Origin: Micromonospora phaseoli
Lineage (GTDB): Bacteria; Actinomycetota; Actinomycetes; Mycobacteriales; Micromonosporaceae
Direction of reading: 5' to 3'
NCBI RefSeq assembly: GCF_900109115.1
Contig: NZ_FNYV01000005.1
Location: 191,509 to 255,508 of the forward strand
Length of the DNA: 64,000 nucleotides
Shown here: positions 9,549 through 17,704 of the stretch, piece by piece
Layout: each line of letters begins with the position of its first letter
Position numbering within the stretch: the stretch's first letter is position 1
The notes under the pieces: model-generated
What the model was told of the DNA's origin: nothing
The model's database searches: none
What the model saw: only the letters and a program-made list of their open reading frames with translations
Position numbers and translations under genes: made by a program

Positions 9549-9602
9549 GGCTCCACCCTGCCATGCGCAGCGGTGTCCGGCCTCGGGGAGATCCCGCAGG
9601 GG

Positions 9603-11426
9603 TCAGCCCGACAGGGCGAGGTAGCCGTGCTCGGCCGCCTCCTGCAACACCCACTGGTCGCGGTACCAGCCGGGCGCCGCGATCAGCTCCGCGTGCCGGC
9701 CGCGCTGGACGACCCGGCCGGCGTCCACCACCACGACCTCGTCGAACTCGGCGAGGCCGTTGAGCCGGTGTGTGATCAGCAGCACCGAGTGCGTGGCGGG
9801 GGTCGCGGCCAGCGTCGAGGCGAGCACCTCGTCGGCGGCGCTCGGGTCCAGGCCCTCGGTCGGTTCGTCCAGCACCAGCACGCCGGGCGCGGCGAGCAGG
9901 GCGCGGGCCAGTGCCAGCCGCTGTCGTTGACCGCCGGAGAGCTGCCCGCCCTCCTCGCCGACCACCGTGTTCCAGCCGTCCGGCTGGGCAGCGATCCAGT
10001 CGGCCAGGCCGGCCGCGGTGACGGCAGCGGCCAGCGCGTCCTCGTCGGCCCCTGGGCGGCCGAGCAGCACGTTGTCGCGGACGGTGGCGTGGAAGACGTA
10101 CGCCTCGGCGAGCAGCCCGCCGACCAACCGGGGCAGCTCGTCCGGCGGGTACCCCGACACGTCCCGCCCGTCCAGGATGACCCGCCCGGCGTCGGGAGGC
10201 ACCGCGCCGGTCAGGACGGCGGCCAGTGTGCTCTTGCCCGCGCCGCTCGGGCCGACCACCGCGACCCGACGGCCGGCCGGCACGTCGAGATCGAACTCGT
10301 CGAGAGCGGCGGGCGCGCCGGGCCGGTAGCGGACGGTCACCCCGTCGAACCGGACGGCGCATGCGGCAACGGCCTCGCGGGCGTCGCGGGTCTCCGCCGG
10401 AACCACGCCCCCGGCGGGCCCGGTGTCGGCTTCCCGGCCGGCCGGTGCGGCGGGCTCGGTGCCGGGGTCGGTGTCCGGGACGGCTTCCAGGAGCTGGGCG
10501 ACCCGGGTCAGACCGGAACGTAGCCCGGTCCACTGCCGGGCGGCGCCGACCAGTGCGAGGGCGATCTCCACCGCAGCCAGCGCGCCGACCGCCAGGACGC
10601 CGACCAGCACGCCGTGCACGCCCGCGCCCAACGCCACGAACACCACCGCACCGGCGGTGGCCCCGGCGACCAGCACCCCGGCGGCGTCGATGGCGAAGCC
10701 GAGCGCGGCGAGTCGCCGTTCCAGCCGGGCCAGCCGCTGGGCCCGCTGCCGGGCGGTGGCCAGCGCGCTCGCGGTGGCCCCGAAGGCAGCCAGGTCGGCG
10801 GCGCCGTGGGTGAGATCGACCGCGTCGACGGCGAGCGCGCCCCGTAGCGGTGCCACCTCGGCAGCGGCCCGCCGGGTCAGGGCGGTGGCCAGCGCCGGCA
10901 GGGCCACGCCGGCCACCAGCAGACCGGCGGCGAGCGCGAGCGCCGCCGGCGGCGAGATGAGCACGGTCAGGCCGACGGCCAGCACGCTCACCAGCCCGGC
11001 GGCGGCGGCCGGTACGACCACCCGAAGCAGCAGGTCCTGCACCGCCTCCACGTCGGAGACCAGCCGGCTCAGCGCGTCTCCGCTGCGCGGCGGGGCGCCG
11101 CGCCGGACGGCCAGGGCGCCGAAGACCCGCGCCCGGACGTCGGTGATGAGGCGCAGCACCGCGTCGTGACCGGCGAGCCGCTCGGTATAGCGCAGCACGC
11201 CCCGGCTGACCGCGAGGGCCCGTACCGCGACGATCGCCACGGTGAGCCGATCCAGCGGCGGCTGGCCGGCGGCGGTCATCAGCAGCCAGGTCGCGGTGGC
11301 CATCAGGGCCAGCCCGGCGAGTTCGGTCGCCGCGGCGAGCAGCCCGGCGCCGACCAGCCGCTTCAGGTACGGCCGGGCGAGGCGCAGCACGGTCAGCTCG
11401 GGGGAACGGGCGGCGCCGGCGTTCAT
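9603..11426 (-). CDS. cydC: Thiol reductant ABC exporter subunit CydC
   Basis: 607 residues, an ABC half-exporter: six-helix membrane domain (residues ~1-310) then the ATPase with Walker A GPSGAGKST, signature LSGGQRQRLALARALL and Walker B VLVLDEPTEGLD. CydDC exports cysteine/glutathione-type thiols and is needed to assemble the heme centres of cytochrome bd. The ATG at 11426 overlaps the cydD stop (ATGA), so the subunits are translationally coupled. An Ala/Pro/Gly-rich linker of ~45 residues joins the two domains. Last gene of cydABDC. Confidence 0.93.
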   Translation of the reverse strand: MNAGAARSPELTVLRLARPYLKRLVGAGLLAAATELAGLALMATATWLLMTAAGQPPLDRLTVAIVAVRALAVSRGVLRYTERLAGHDAVLRLITDVRARVFGALAVRRGAPPRSGDALSRLVSDVEAVQDLLLRVVVPAAAAGLVSVLAVGLTVLISPPAALALAAGLLVAGVALPALATALTRRAAAEVAPLRGALAVDAVDLTHGAADLAAFGATASALATARQRAQRLARLERRLAALGFAIDAAGVLVAGATAGAVVFVALGAGVHGVLVGVLAVGALAAVEIALALVGAARQWTGLRSGLTRVAQLLEAVPDTDPGTEPAAPAGREADTGPAGGVVPAETRDAREAVAACAVRFDGVTVRYRPGAPAALDEFDLDVPAGRRVAVVGPSGAGKSTLAAVLTGAVPPDAGRVILDGRDVSGYPPDELPRLVGGLLAEAYVFHATVRDNVLLGRPGADEDALAAAVTAAGLADWIAAQPDGWNTVVGEEGGQLSGGQRQRLALARALLAAPGVLVLDEPTEGLDPSAADEVLASTLAATPATHSVLLITHRLNGLAEFDEVVVVDAGRVVQRGRHAELIAAPGWYRDQWVLQEAAEHGYLALSG

Positions 11427-13093
11427 CGGGCCTCCCCGGCCCGCACCGGCGTCAGCTCGGTGACCCGGCCGTCGGAGATCCGCAGGATGCGGTCGGCGTC
11501 GCGCAACAGCGCGGGTCGGTGGGCGACCAGCAGCGCCGTGCGCCCGGCGACCAGTCTTCGGGTGGCCGACAGCACCGCCGTCTCGGCGGCGGCGTCGAGA
11601 CGCGCGGTCGGCTCGTCGAGCAGGACCACCGGGGCGTCCCGCAGAAACGCGCGGGCCAGCGCCACCCGCTGCCGCTGCCCGCTGGACAGGCCGTGTCCGC
11701 GCTCGCCGAGCAGCGTGTCGAGTCCATCGGGCAGCGCGGCGACCACGTCGTCGAGGGCGGCGGCGTGGACGGCGGTGGCGACCTCGGCGGGTGGCGCGTC
11801 GGGGGTACCGAGCCGGATGTTGTCGGCCAGCGACGCGGCGAACAGATGGGCCCGCTGCGGTACCCAGGCCACCTGCCGGCGCCAGCCGTCGAGGTCGGCG
11901 TCGGCGAGGTCGATCCCGCCGACGGTGACCCGTCCGGCGGTGGGCGTCACGAAGCCGAGCAGCAGGCCGAGCAGGGTGCTCTTGCCGGCGCCACTCGGGC
12001 CGATGACCGCTATCCGTTCGCCGGGCCGGATGGTCAGGGTGACGTCCCGCAGCGCGGTGGTGCGCTCGTACGCGACGGTCACGGACTCGAACCGGATCTC
12101 GCCGCGACCGTCCGGCAGGGCCCCCACCCGGGTCGTCGGGTCCGGCGCGGAGCCGGAGAGGGTGAGCGCCTCGTCCAGCGCGGTGAGCCCCTCCATGCTG
12201 GCGTGGAACCGGCTGCCGGCCGTCCGCAGCGGCAGGTAGGCCTCCGGGGTGAGTAGCAGCACCAGCAGCGCGGTCTGCAGGGCCAGACCGCCGTCGAGCA
12301 GCCGGATGCCGACCGGGACCGCGACCAGCGCCACCGACAGGGTGGCGACCAGCTCCAGCACCAGCGCGGAGAGGAAGGCGATGCGCAGCGTCTTCATGGT
12401 GGCCAACCGGTGACCGTCGGCCATCCGCCGCACCGCGTCGGTCTGTGCCCGGGCCCGGCCGAACGCGCGAAGCGTGGGCAGCCCGGCCACCATGTCGAGG
12501 AAGTGTCCGCCGAGCAGGGACAGCCGCCGCCACTGGCGCTCGGTGGCGGCCTGGGCCTGCCAGCCGAGCAGCGCACCGAAGATCGGGATGAGCGGCAGGG
12601 TCAGCGCGATGATCACCGCCGAACTCCAGTCGGCGAGGAAGACCCGACCCAGCACCGCGACCGGCACGGTGACGCTCAGCACCAGCTGCGGCAGGTATCC
12701 GGTGAAGTAGGCGTCCAGCGCGTCCAGCCCGCGACCGGCGAGGGTGGCCAGTTGCCCGGCCCGCTGCCCGGCGACCCAGCCCGGTCCGTGCCGGGCCACC
12801 GCACCGAGCAGGTCGGCCCGCAGCGCCGCCTTGACCGTGGCGGCCACCCGGGCCGCCGCGACGCCCTGCGCCCACACCACCAGCGCGCGGGCCGCGACGG
12901 CGGCCACGAAACCGGCCAGCGCGACCCGGTCCAGTTGCCCGGTGAACGCCGTGGCCAACAGCACGGCCAGCGCCGTGGCCTGTGCCACGACCAGTCCGGC
13001 GGCGAGCACGCCGAGCAGCGCGAGCAGGGCGAGGTCGCGTCGGGCCGCAGGGACCCGGCGCAGCAGCCGTGGGTCGAATGGGCGGCGGTTCAC
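11423..13093 (-). CDS. cydD: Thiol reductant ABC exporter subunit CydD
   Basis: 556 residues from GTG 13093, which overlaps the cydB stop (GTGA). The membrane domain spans residues ~20-310, followed by an ATPase domain with Walker A GPSGAGKST, signature LSSGQRQRVALARAFL and Walker B VVLLDEPTARLD. It pairs with CydC as a heterodimeric exporter in the cytoplasmic membrane. Gene order A-B-D-C with tight overlaps indicates one operon. Confidence 0.93.
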   Translation of the reverse strand: MNRRPFDPRLLRRVPAARRDLALLALLGVLAAGLVVAQATALAVLLATAFTGQLDRVALAGFVAAVAARALVVWAQGVAAARVAATVKAALRADLLGAVARHGPGWVAGQRAGQLATLAGRGLDALDAYFTGYLPQLVLSVTVPVAVLGRVFLADWSSAVIIALTLPLIPIFGALLGWQAQAATERQWRRLSLLGGHFLDMVAGLPTLRAFGRARAQTDAVRRMADGHRLATMKTLRIAFLSALVLELVATLSVALVAVPVGIRLLDGGLALQTALLVLLLTPEAYLPLRTAGSRFHASMEGLTALDEALTLSGSAPDPTTRVGALPDGRGEIRFESVTVAYERTTALRDVTLTIRPGERIAVIGPSGAGKSTLLGLLLGFVTPTAGRVTVGGIDLADADLDGWRRQVAWVPQRAHLFAASLADNIRLGTPDAPPAEVATAVHAAALDDVVAALPDGLDTLLGERGHGLSSGQRQRVALARAFLRDAPVVLLDEPTARLDAAAETAVLSATRRLVAGRTALLVAHRPALLRDADRILRISDGRVTELTPVRAGEAR

Positions 13094-14097
13094 CAGTACA
13101 CCAGGGCCCTGCCGTCAGTCCGTCCGCGGAAAATCCACCAGCACATCGCCTGGAAGCCTAGTAGGGCCGGCAGGAGCGGCACCGCCAGCCAGCCCAGCAG
13201 CCGCAGGGTCGCTGCGCTGGCCGCCGCATCGGTTACCGTCAGTGACGCCGCCGGCTCGATGGTCGACACCAGCACGTAGGGCCAGAGGGTCGCCCCGACC
13301 AGCAGCACCGGCAGTGCGAGCGCGACGGCGGTGGCGGTGAAGGCCACGCCGGGCCGTCGTCGCCCGAGCGCCGCCCGCGCCGCCAGCAGGGCACCGATCA
13401 GCAACACCGTCAGCAGTACGCCGACCAGGGGGCGCTGTGCGGCGGCGCGTACCCGGTCGGAGAGCAGGCCGACGACGGTGGCCGCGGTGACCGCCACGAT
13501 CGCGGAGGCGATCAGCCGGCGGGCCAGTGGGCGTAGCCGGTCGCCCTCGGCGGCCGGCATCCGGAGCGTGAGGAAGGTCGCACCGTGCGCCGCGACCAGC
13601 GTGACCAGGGCCAGCCCGGTGGCGGCGGCGAACGGGGTGAACAGGTGCGTCACGCCGGCCACGTGCCCGTCGGGGCCCAGCGGTACGCCCTGCAGCAGCC
13701 CGGCGAGCACCACGCCCCAGCCGAGCGCGGCGAGCAGGCTGCCCACCACGATCACCCGATCCCAACGGGCCCGGGCCCGTCCGCTGTCCGGGCGGCTGCG
13801 CAGCTGCACCCCGGCGGTCACCAGGATCACCCCGGTCAGCGCGGTGGCCACGGCCGGGTAGCTGCCGGCGAGCAGTTCTCCCTCCAGCATCGGGAACGCG
13901 CCGAACAGGATGCCGACGGCGGCTACCAGCCACACCTCGTTGCCGAGGAAGAACGGCCCGACGGCGGCCAGTGCGGCGCGGCGGTAGGCCGGGTCGGTGC
14001 CCCGGGCCAGCAGCAGACCGACGCCGTAGTCGTAGCCGCCGAGCACCAGGTAGCCGGCGAAGAAGAGGCCGAGCAGGGCGTACCAGGCGAACTCCAT
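13090..14097 (-). CDS. cydB: Cytochrome bd oxidase subunit II
   Basis: 335 residues with about nine hydrophobic segments and the family's early GGYDYGVGLLL motif; GNEVWLVAAVG follows in the next helix. CydB is the structural partner of CydA in the quinol:O2 oxidoreductase of the membrane. ATG 14097 is preferred over GTG 14100 because AGGAG lies six bases upstream of the ATG. The gap from the cydA stop is nine bases. Length is normal. Confidence 0.94.
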   Translation of the reverse strand: MEFAWYALLGLFFAGYLVLGGYDYGVGLLLARGTDPAYRRAALAAVGPFFLGNEVWLVAAVGILFGAFPMLEGELLAGSYPAVATALTGVILVTAGVQLRSRPDSGRARARWDRVIVVGSLLAALGWGVVLAGLLQGVPLGPDGHVAGVTHLFTPFAAATGLALVTLVAAHGATFLTLRMPAAEGDRLRPLARRLIASAIVAVTAATVVGLLSDRVRAAAQRPLVGVLLTVLLIGALLAARAALGRRRPGVAFTATAVALALPVLLVGATLWPYVLVSTIEPAASLTVTDAAASAATLRLLGWLAVPLLPALLGFQAMCWWIFRGRTDGRALVYW

Positions 14098-14106
14098 CAC
14101 GGTCTC

Positions 14107-15363
14107 CTAGGCGAAGGCGGGCTCGGGTCGGGTGTCGTCGTCGGCCGGCGGTTGGGCCGGCGGGCGGCCGAGGGCGGGGTCGGCGGCGCCCCGGGCGGCG
14201 TGTCGGGCCAGCAGCACCCAGTTGGTGACGGCGAGCGTGCCGAGCAGCAGGGTGAAGCCGATCAGCGAGGTGGCCATCAGCCAGGGGCTGATTGGTGAGA
14301 CGGCCTGCTCCACCGGCAGCAGCCCGTACGCCACCCAGGGCTGGCGGCCTACCTCGCGGGCGATCCAGCCGAGGATCAGGGCCACGAACGGCAGCGGCAG
14401 ACTGAGCATGATCAGCCAGAGCGGAAACCGGAGCCGGATGATCCAGTCCCGCCAGAGCAGCGGCACCAGCAGCCAGAGCAGGCCGAGAGCGAAGCCGATG
14501 AGGATCATGAAGCCGAGCCCGACGTTGGCCAGCACCGGCGGCAGGTAGTCGCCGGCGCCGAATCGGGCGGTCCAGTCGGCGATCAGCGCGTCGGCCTCCG
14601 GGTTGCCGTCGAACTTGGTGGGTTGCAGGGCGCCCACCGGCCCGAACTGGGCGAAGCCGAACCCCTGCACGAGGCTGATCGCCAGCGCGGCGGTGACCAG
14701 CCCGAGCCGCAGCGAGGTACGGAACAGCGCGTGGTCGGGGGTGCGCCGGCTCAGGTGCCAGGCGCTGATCGCGGCCATCAGCAGGCCGCCGGTGAGCAGC
14801 GCCGCCGACACCACGTGCCCGAGCGCCATCCACAGGGCCGGGTTGCTCAGCAGCGCGGAGAAGTCGGTGAGGTGGGCGACGCCGTCGCGTACCTCGTAGC
14901 CGACCGGGTTCTGTAGCCAGGAGTTGGCCACCATGATCCAGAAGGCCGAGGCGTACGCGGTGAGCATGACCCCGTACAGCAGCGCGAGGTGCACGCCGCG
15001 GCGCAGCCGGTGCCAGCCGAAGATCCACATGCCGAGGAAGGTCGACTCCAGGAAGAAGGCGACCAGGGTCTCGATCGCCAGCGGGGCACCGAAGACGTTG
15101 CCGACGTAGCGCGACAGCCCGCTCCAGTTCAGCCCGAACTGGAACTCCATGACGATGCCGGTGGCGATGCCGAGCACGTAGTTGATCACGTAGAGCTGGC
15201 CCCAGAACCGGGTGAGCCGCTCGTATCGCGGGTTGCCGGTGACCACCCACGCCGTCTGTAGGCCGACCAGCAGCGTGACCAGGCCGAGCGTGACGGCCAC
15301 GAAGAGGAAGTGGACCGAGGCGGTGGCGGCGAACTGCAGGCGCGCGAGGAGCAGGGTGTCCAT
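14107..15363 (-). CDS. cydA: Cytochrome bd oxidase subunit I with an unusually short Q-loop
   Basis: 418 residues, against ~485-520 in most CydA. Heme ligands by alignment to E. coli are His18 (SVHFLFV), His183 (LGHVVS) and Met286 (LGFMILIGF). Glu98 and Glu106 (AIETLVAFFLESTF) and the GRQPW signature (339-343) are present. The Q-loop after helix 6 holds the quinol residues as QPTK (Lys250), but only ~35 residues separate that Lys from Met286, whereas E. coli has ~140. The frame is continuous and nothing suggests a frameshift. It oxidises quinol and reduces O2 with high affinity; the loop length may change quinol use. Confidence 0.93.
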   Translation of the reverse strand: MDTLLLARLQFAATASVHFLFVAVTLGLVTLLVGLQTAWVVTGNPRYERLTRFWGQLYVINYVLGIATGIVMEFQFGLNWSGLSRYVGNVFGAPLAIETLVAFFLESTFLGMWIFGWHRLRRGVHLALLYGVMLTAYASAFWIMVANSWLQNPVGYEVRDGVAHLTDFSALLSNPALWMALGHVVSAALLTGGLLMAAISAWHLSRRTPDHALFRTSLRLGLVTAALAISLVQGFGFAQFGPVGALQPTKFDGNPEADALIADWTARFGAGDYLPPVLANVGLGFMILIGFALGLLWLLVPLLWRDWIIRLRFPLWLIMLSLPLPFVALILGWIAREVGRQPWVAYGLLPVEQAVSPISPWLMATSLIGFTLLLGTLAVTNWVLLARHAARGAADPALGRPPAQPPADDDTRPEPAFA

Positions 15364-15401
15364 GGCCGGCTCTCCTGAGGCGGGGGTCGATGAGGATAGG
15401 G

Positions 15402-15423
15402 AGCCTACCCGTAGCGAAGCTAC
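15402..15423 (-). promoter_or_regulatory. cydA promoter with dyad resembling the blaI operator
   Basis: On the minus strand CTACGGGTAGGCT places a -10-like TAGGCT (15407-15402) inside a CTAC/GTAG dyad, next to a second dyad GTAG-CGAAG-CTAC (15411-15423). The blaI promoter reads CTACGGGGGGTAGGAT, so the two share half-sites and -10 overlap. This suggests BlaI control of cydABDC. Confidence 0.5.
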
Positions 15424-15485
15424 TTATCGGGTCCCGCGCGGGTCGAGCCGGCAAGATCAGGGTTAGTTCAGGGTGGTCAGGGTGG

Positions 15486-16391
15486 TCAGCTCAGGAAGAG
15501 GGAGACCGGAAGGGCGGCGGCGGTGGTGGTCATCGCGAGCGCGACGGCACCGAGCAACCGGGGCGGACGCTCGGCGACCAGCAGCCGCTGCACCCGTACG
15601 TCCAGGTCCCGGTCGCCCAGGCCGAGCGTGCCGGCCGGGGTGATCCGGTTGCCGGCGGCGGCGAACCGGCGCAGCGCGCCGGCCAGCGGGGCCTCGGCGT
15701 GCACCTCGCGGGCCTTGTCGTCGGCGCGCATCTCGACCAGCAGGGAGACTCGCTCGTGCGCCTCGCGGACCCAACGGAACCAGGGCAGTGCGTGGCAGAG
15801 CGCGGTGAACGGCAGCAGCACCAGGTCGTGCCGTTCCTGGGCGTGCGCCCGCTCGTGGGTCAGCACCGCCTCCAGTTCGGCCCGGTCGAGCAGGCTGACC
15901 GTGCCGGCGCTGACCACCACCCGGGGCCGCACCCCCGGCAGGCAGTACGCGGCGGCACCCGGGTGGTCGAGCACCAGGGCCCCGGGGACGGTGGGATCCC
16001 GCCGAGCCACCAACGTGAGCAGGTCCCGGTGTCGACGCTGGGCGCGTACCGCCCCGTGGATGCTGCGTACCGTCGTGGCCAGCAGCACCGCCCCGATGCC
16101 GAGACCGATGCCGACCAGCCCCAGGTGCACGGCGCCGAGACCGGCCGGCAGGGAGCCGTCGCGCAGGTCGCCCGCGAGCGTGAGCAGCGCGCTTCCGGTG
16201 CCCCGCTGGTAGGGGATCAGGCCGAGCGAGATCGGCAGGCCCATCGCGGAGAGACCGGCGCCCAGCCCGACCGCCTGCCAGCAGAGGATCGCCACCCGAG
16301 GGCTGCGCCACGTCCAGGTGGAGCGGGCCAGCACCTGCGCGATCAGCCAGCACGCCAGCATCGAGGCGGCGAAGTGCAGCGGGTGGGCCAC
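15486..16391 (-). CDS. M56 family membrane metallopeptidase (BlaR1/MecR1-type, no sensor domain)
   Basis: 301 residues. Four or five hydrophobic segments surround a zincin motif, HERAHAQERHD (an HExxH form), with a downstream Glu in LVEMRADDKA as the likely third ligand. BlaR1-type proteins cleave or inactivate a BlaI repressor after sensing a signal. This one has no C-terminal penicillin-binding domain, so it is not a beta-lactam receptor of the classical kind. The GTG start at 16391 lies 10 nt after the blaI stop; the two are co-transcribed. The signal is unknown, and redox or envelope stress would fit its neighbour cydABDC. Confidence 0.88.
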   Translation of the reverse strand: MAHPLHFAASMLACWLIAQVLARSTWTWRSPRVAILCWQAVGLGAGLSAMGLPISLGLIPYQRGTGSALLTLAGDLRDGSLPAGLGAVHLGLVGIGLGIGAVLLATTVRSIHGAVRAQRRHRDLLTLVARRDPTVPGALVLDHPGAAAYCLPGVRPRVVVSAGTVSLLDRAELEAVLTHERAHAQERHDLVLLPFTALCHALPWFRWVREAHERVSLLVEMRADDKAREVHAEAPLAGALRRFAAAGNRITPAGTLGLGDRDLDVRVQRLLVAERPPRLLGAVALAMTTTAAALPVSLFLS

Positions 16392-16401
16392 GGCGTCGTC
16401 C

Positions 16402-16848
16402 CTACCGCTCCGCGGCCTCGCCGGCCCGGTCCGGGCGCGATGCCCGGTCGGCCGTGGGTGTCTCGATGCGCTCGGCCGGTGCCATCCCGGCCTCCGCGGC
16501 GAGGGCGGCGCGCAGCACGTCGGCCTCGGTGCCGGTGACCGAGCGGGCGAACCGGACCAGCGCCGCGTCCCGGCTGCCGCCCAAATCGAGCGCGTCGAGC
16601 ATCAGCCGGGCGATGTGTGCCTCCCGGCTGGCCGCCGCCCGGTAACGCCAGGCGCGGCCCTCGCGTTCACGCTGCACCATGCCCTTGCCGGCGAGCCGAT
16701 CGAGCACCGTCATCACCGTGGTGTACGCCAGTTCGCGACCGGCCAGGGCGTCGGCCACCTCGCGCACCGTGACACCGTCCGACGTGGCGGGGACCGTGTC
16801 CCACAGCACGTCCATCACCGCACGCTCAAGATCCCCCAGCCGAGTCAC
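16402..16848 (-). CDS. BlaI/MecI/CopY family repressor
   Basis: 148 residues: winged-helix DNA-binding domain (LGDLERAVMDVLWDT ... TVREVADALAGRELAYTTVMTVLDRLAGKGMVQRE) and a dimerisation half with DALDLGGSRDAALVRFA, then a charged tail. GTG 16848 follows TAGGAT by six bases, so the mRNA is probably leaderless. A dyad overlapping that -10 box implies autorepression. Encoded directly before the M56 peptidase, its probable inactivator. In M. tuberculosis the BlaI homologue is known to act beyond beta-lactamase, including on respiratory/ATP synthase genes. Confidence 0.9.
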   Translation of the reverse strand: MTRLGDLERAVMDVLWDTVPATSDGVTVREVADALAGRELAYTTVMTVLDRLAGKGMVQREREGRAWRYRAAASREAHIARLMLDALDLGGSRDAALVRFARSVTGTEADVLRAALAAEAGMAPAERIETPTADRASRPDRAGEAAER

Positions 16849-16854
16849 CCCACA

Positions 16855-16873
16855 ATCCTACCCCCCGTAGTAG
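16855..16873 (-). promoter_or_regulatory. blaI promoter/operator
   Basis: Minus strand reads CTACTACGGGGGGTAGGAT: half-sites CTAC and GTAG separated by five G, with the -10 TAGGAT (16860-16855) six bases before the GTG start. The overlap of dyad and -10 box is typical of an autorepressed promoter. Confidence 0.55.
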
Positions 16874-16879
16874 ACCGAC

Positions 16880-17704
16880 TCAGACCCCCTTCGGGTGCCA
16901 GACGGTCTTCGTCTCCAGCAGCGCCGTCATCCGGCGCAGACCGGGGTCGGCCGACCAGTCGTGATCCGGCGGCACCGGCCGGAGCACCCGCTTGAGGTTC
17001 TCCGCCGCCTTGACCTCAAGGTCGGCCGCCAACTCCGGATCGGTCACCCCGGTCAGATCGACGGCGTTGACGTCCATGTGCGCGGCGAGGGTCGGCACGG
17101 TCTCCGACAGCCGGCCGGTCAGGATGTTGACCACCCCGCCGGGCAGGTCGGAGGTGGCCAGCACCTCGGCCAGGGTCACCGCGGCCAGCGGGGCCGCCGG
17201 CGAGGCGGCCACCACCACCGTGTTGCCGGTGACGATCGCCGGGGCGATCACGCTGACCAGGCCGAGCAGCGCCGGCGCCTCGGGGGCCACCACGGCCACC
17301 ACGCCGGTCGGCTCGGGCGCCGACAGGTTGAAGTATGGGCCGGCCACCGGGTTCGCGCCGCCGTACACCTGCGGCAGCTTGTCGGACCACCCGGCGTACC
17401 AGACCCAACGGTCGGTCGCGGCGTCGACCTCGTCGCCGGGTACGCCGAGGGCGACGAACTGTTCGCGACGGCCCTCCAGCATCTCGGCGACCCGGTAGAG
17501 GATCTGACCCCGGTTGTACGCGGTCGCGCCGGCCCATCCCTTGACGGCCGCGCGGGCGGCCACCACGGCGTCCCGCGCGTCCTTGCGGGAGGCCAGCGAC
17601 ACGTTGGAGTCCTGCACGAGATACGACCGTCCCGACTCGCTGCGCGGGAACTTCCCGCCGACGAAGAGCTTGTACGTCTTGCGTACCGCGACCCGCTCAG
17701 ACAT
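16880..17704 (-). CDS. Truncated aldehyde-dehydrogenase-like protein lacking catalytic residues
   Basis: 274 residues from ATG 17704 (MSERVAVRKTYKLFVGGKFPRS), overlapping the preceding aldehyde dehydrogenase stop by eight bases. It matches the N-terminal ~270 residues of the ALDH fold, including ALLGLVSVIAPAIVTGNTVVV. The NAD-binding Lys (VVLKPAE in the neighbour) is replaced by VVVAASP, the ELGGK glutamate segment is absent, and the protein ends before the catalytic Cys region. It also has its own C-terminal ending (ALLETKTVWHPKGV), so it looks like a settled pseudoenzyme or partner subunit rather than a recent break. Confidence 0.82.
   Translation of the reverse strand: MSERVAVRKTYKLFVGGKFPRSESGRSYLVQDSNVSLASRKDARDAVVAARAAVKGWAGATAYNRGQILYRVAEMLEGRREQFVALGVPGDEVDAATDRWVWYAGWSDKLPQVYGGANPVAGPYFNLSAPEPTGVVAVVAPEAPALLGLVSVIAPAIVTGNTVVVAASPAAPLAAVTLAEVLATSDLPGGVVNILTGRLSETVPTLAAHMDVNAVDLTGVTDPELAADLEVKAAENLKRVLRPVPPDHDWSADPGLRRMTALLETKTVWHPKGV

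Noticed and set aside
9603..12875. A very long open frame that would fuse part of cydD to cydC (1090 codons).
   Set aside because: Its first half reads cydD in the wrong frame (Gly/Arg/Pro-rich sequence); cydD has its own intact frame to 11423 and cydC starts at ATG 11426 with an ATGA overlap.
14107..15363. A frameshift or assembly error explaining the short CydA.
   Set aside because: The frame is continuous, both sides of the Q-loop align with all heme ligands, and no lost Q-loop sequence is found in other frames.
8519..15423. A single regulator for padR and cydA because both have GTAG-N5-CTAC.
   Set aside because: The half-site is only four bases and the central bases differ; the better match for cydA is the blaI promoter.
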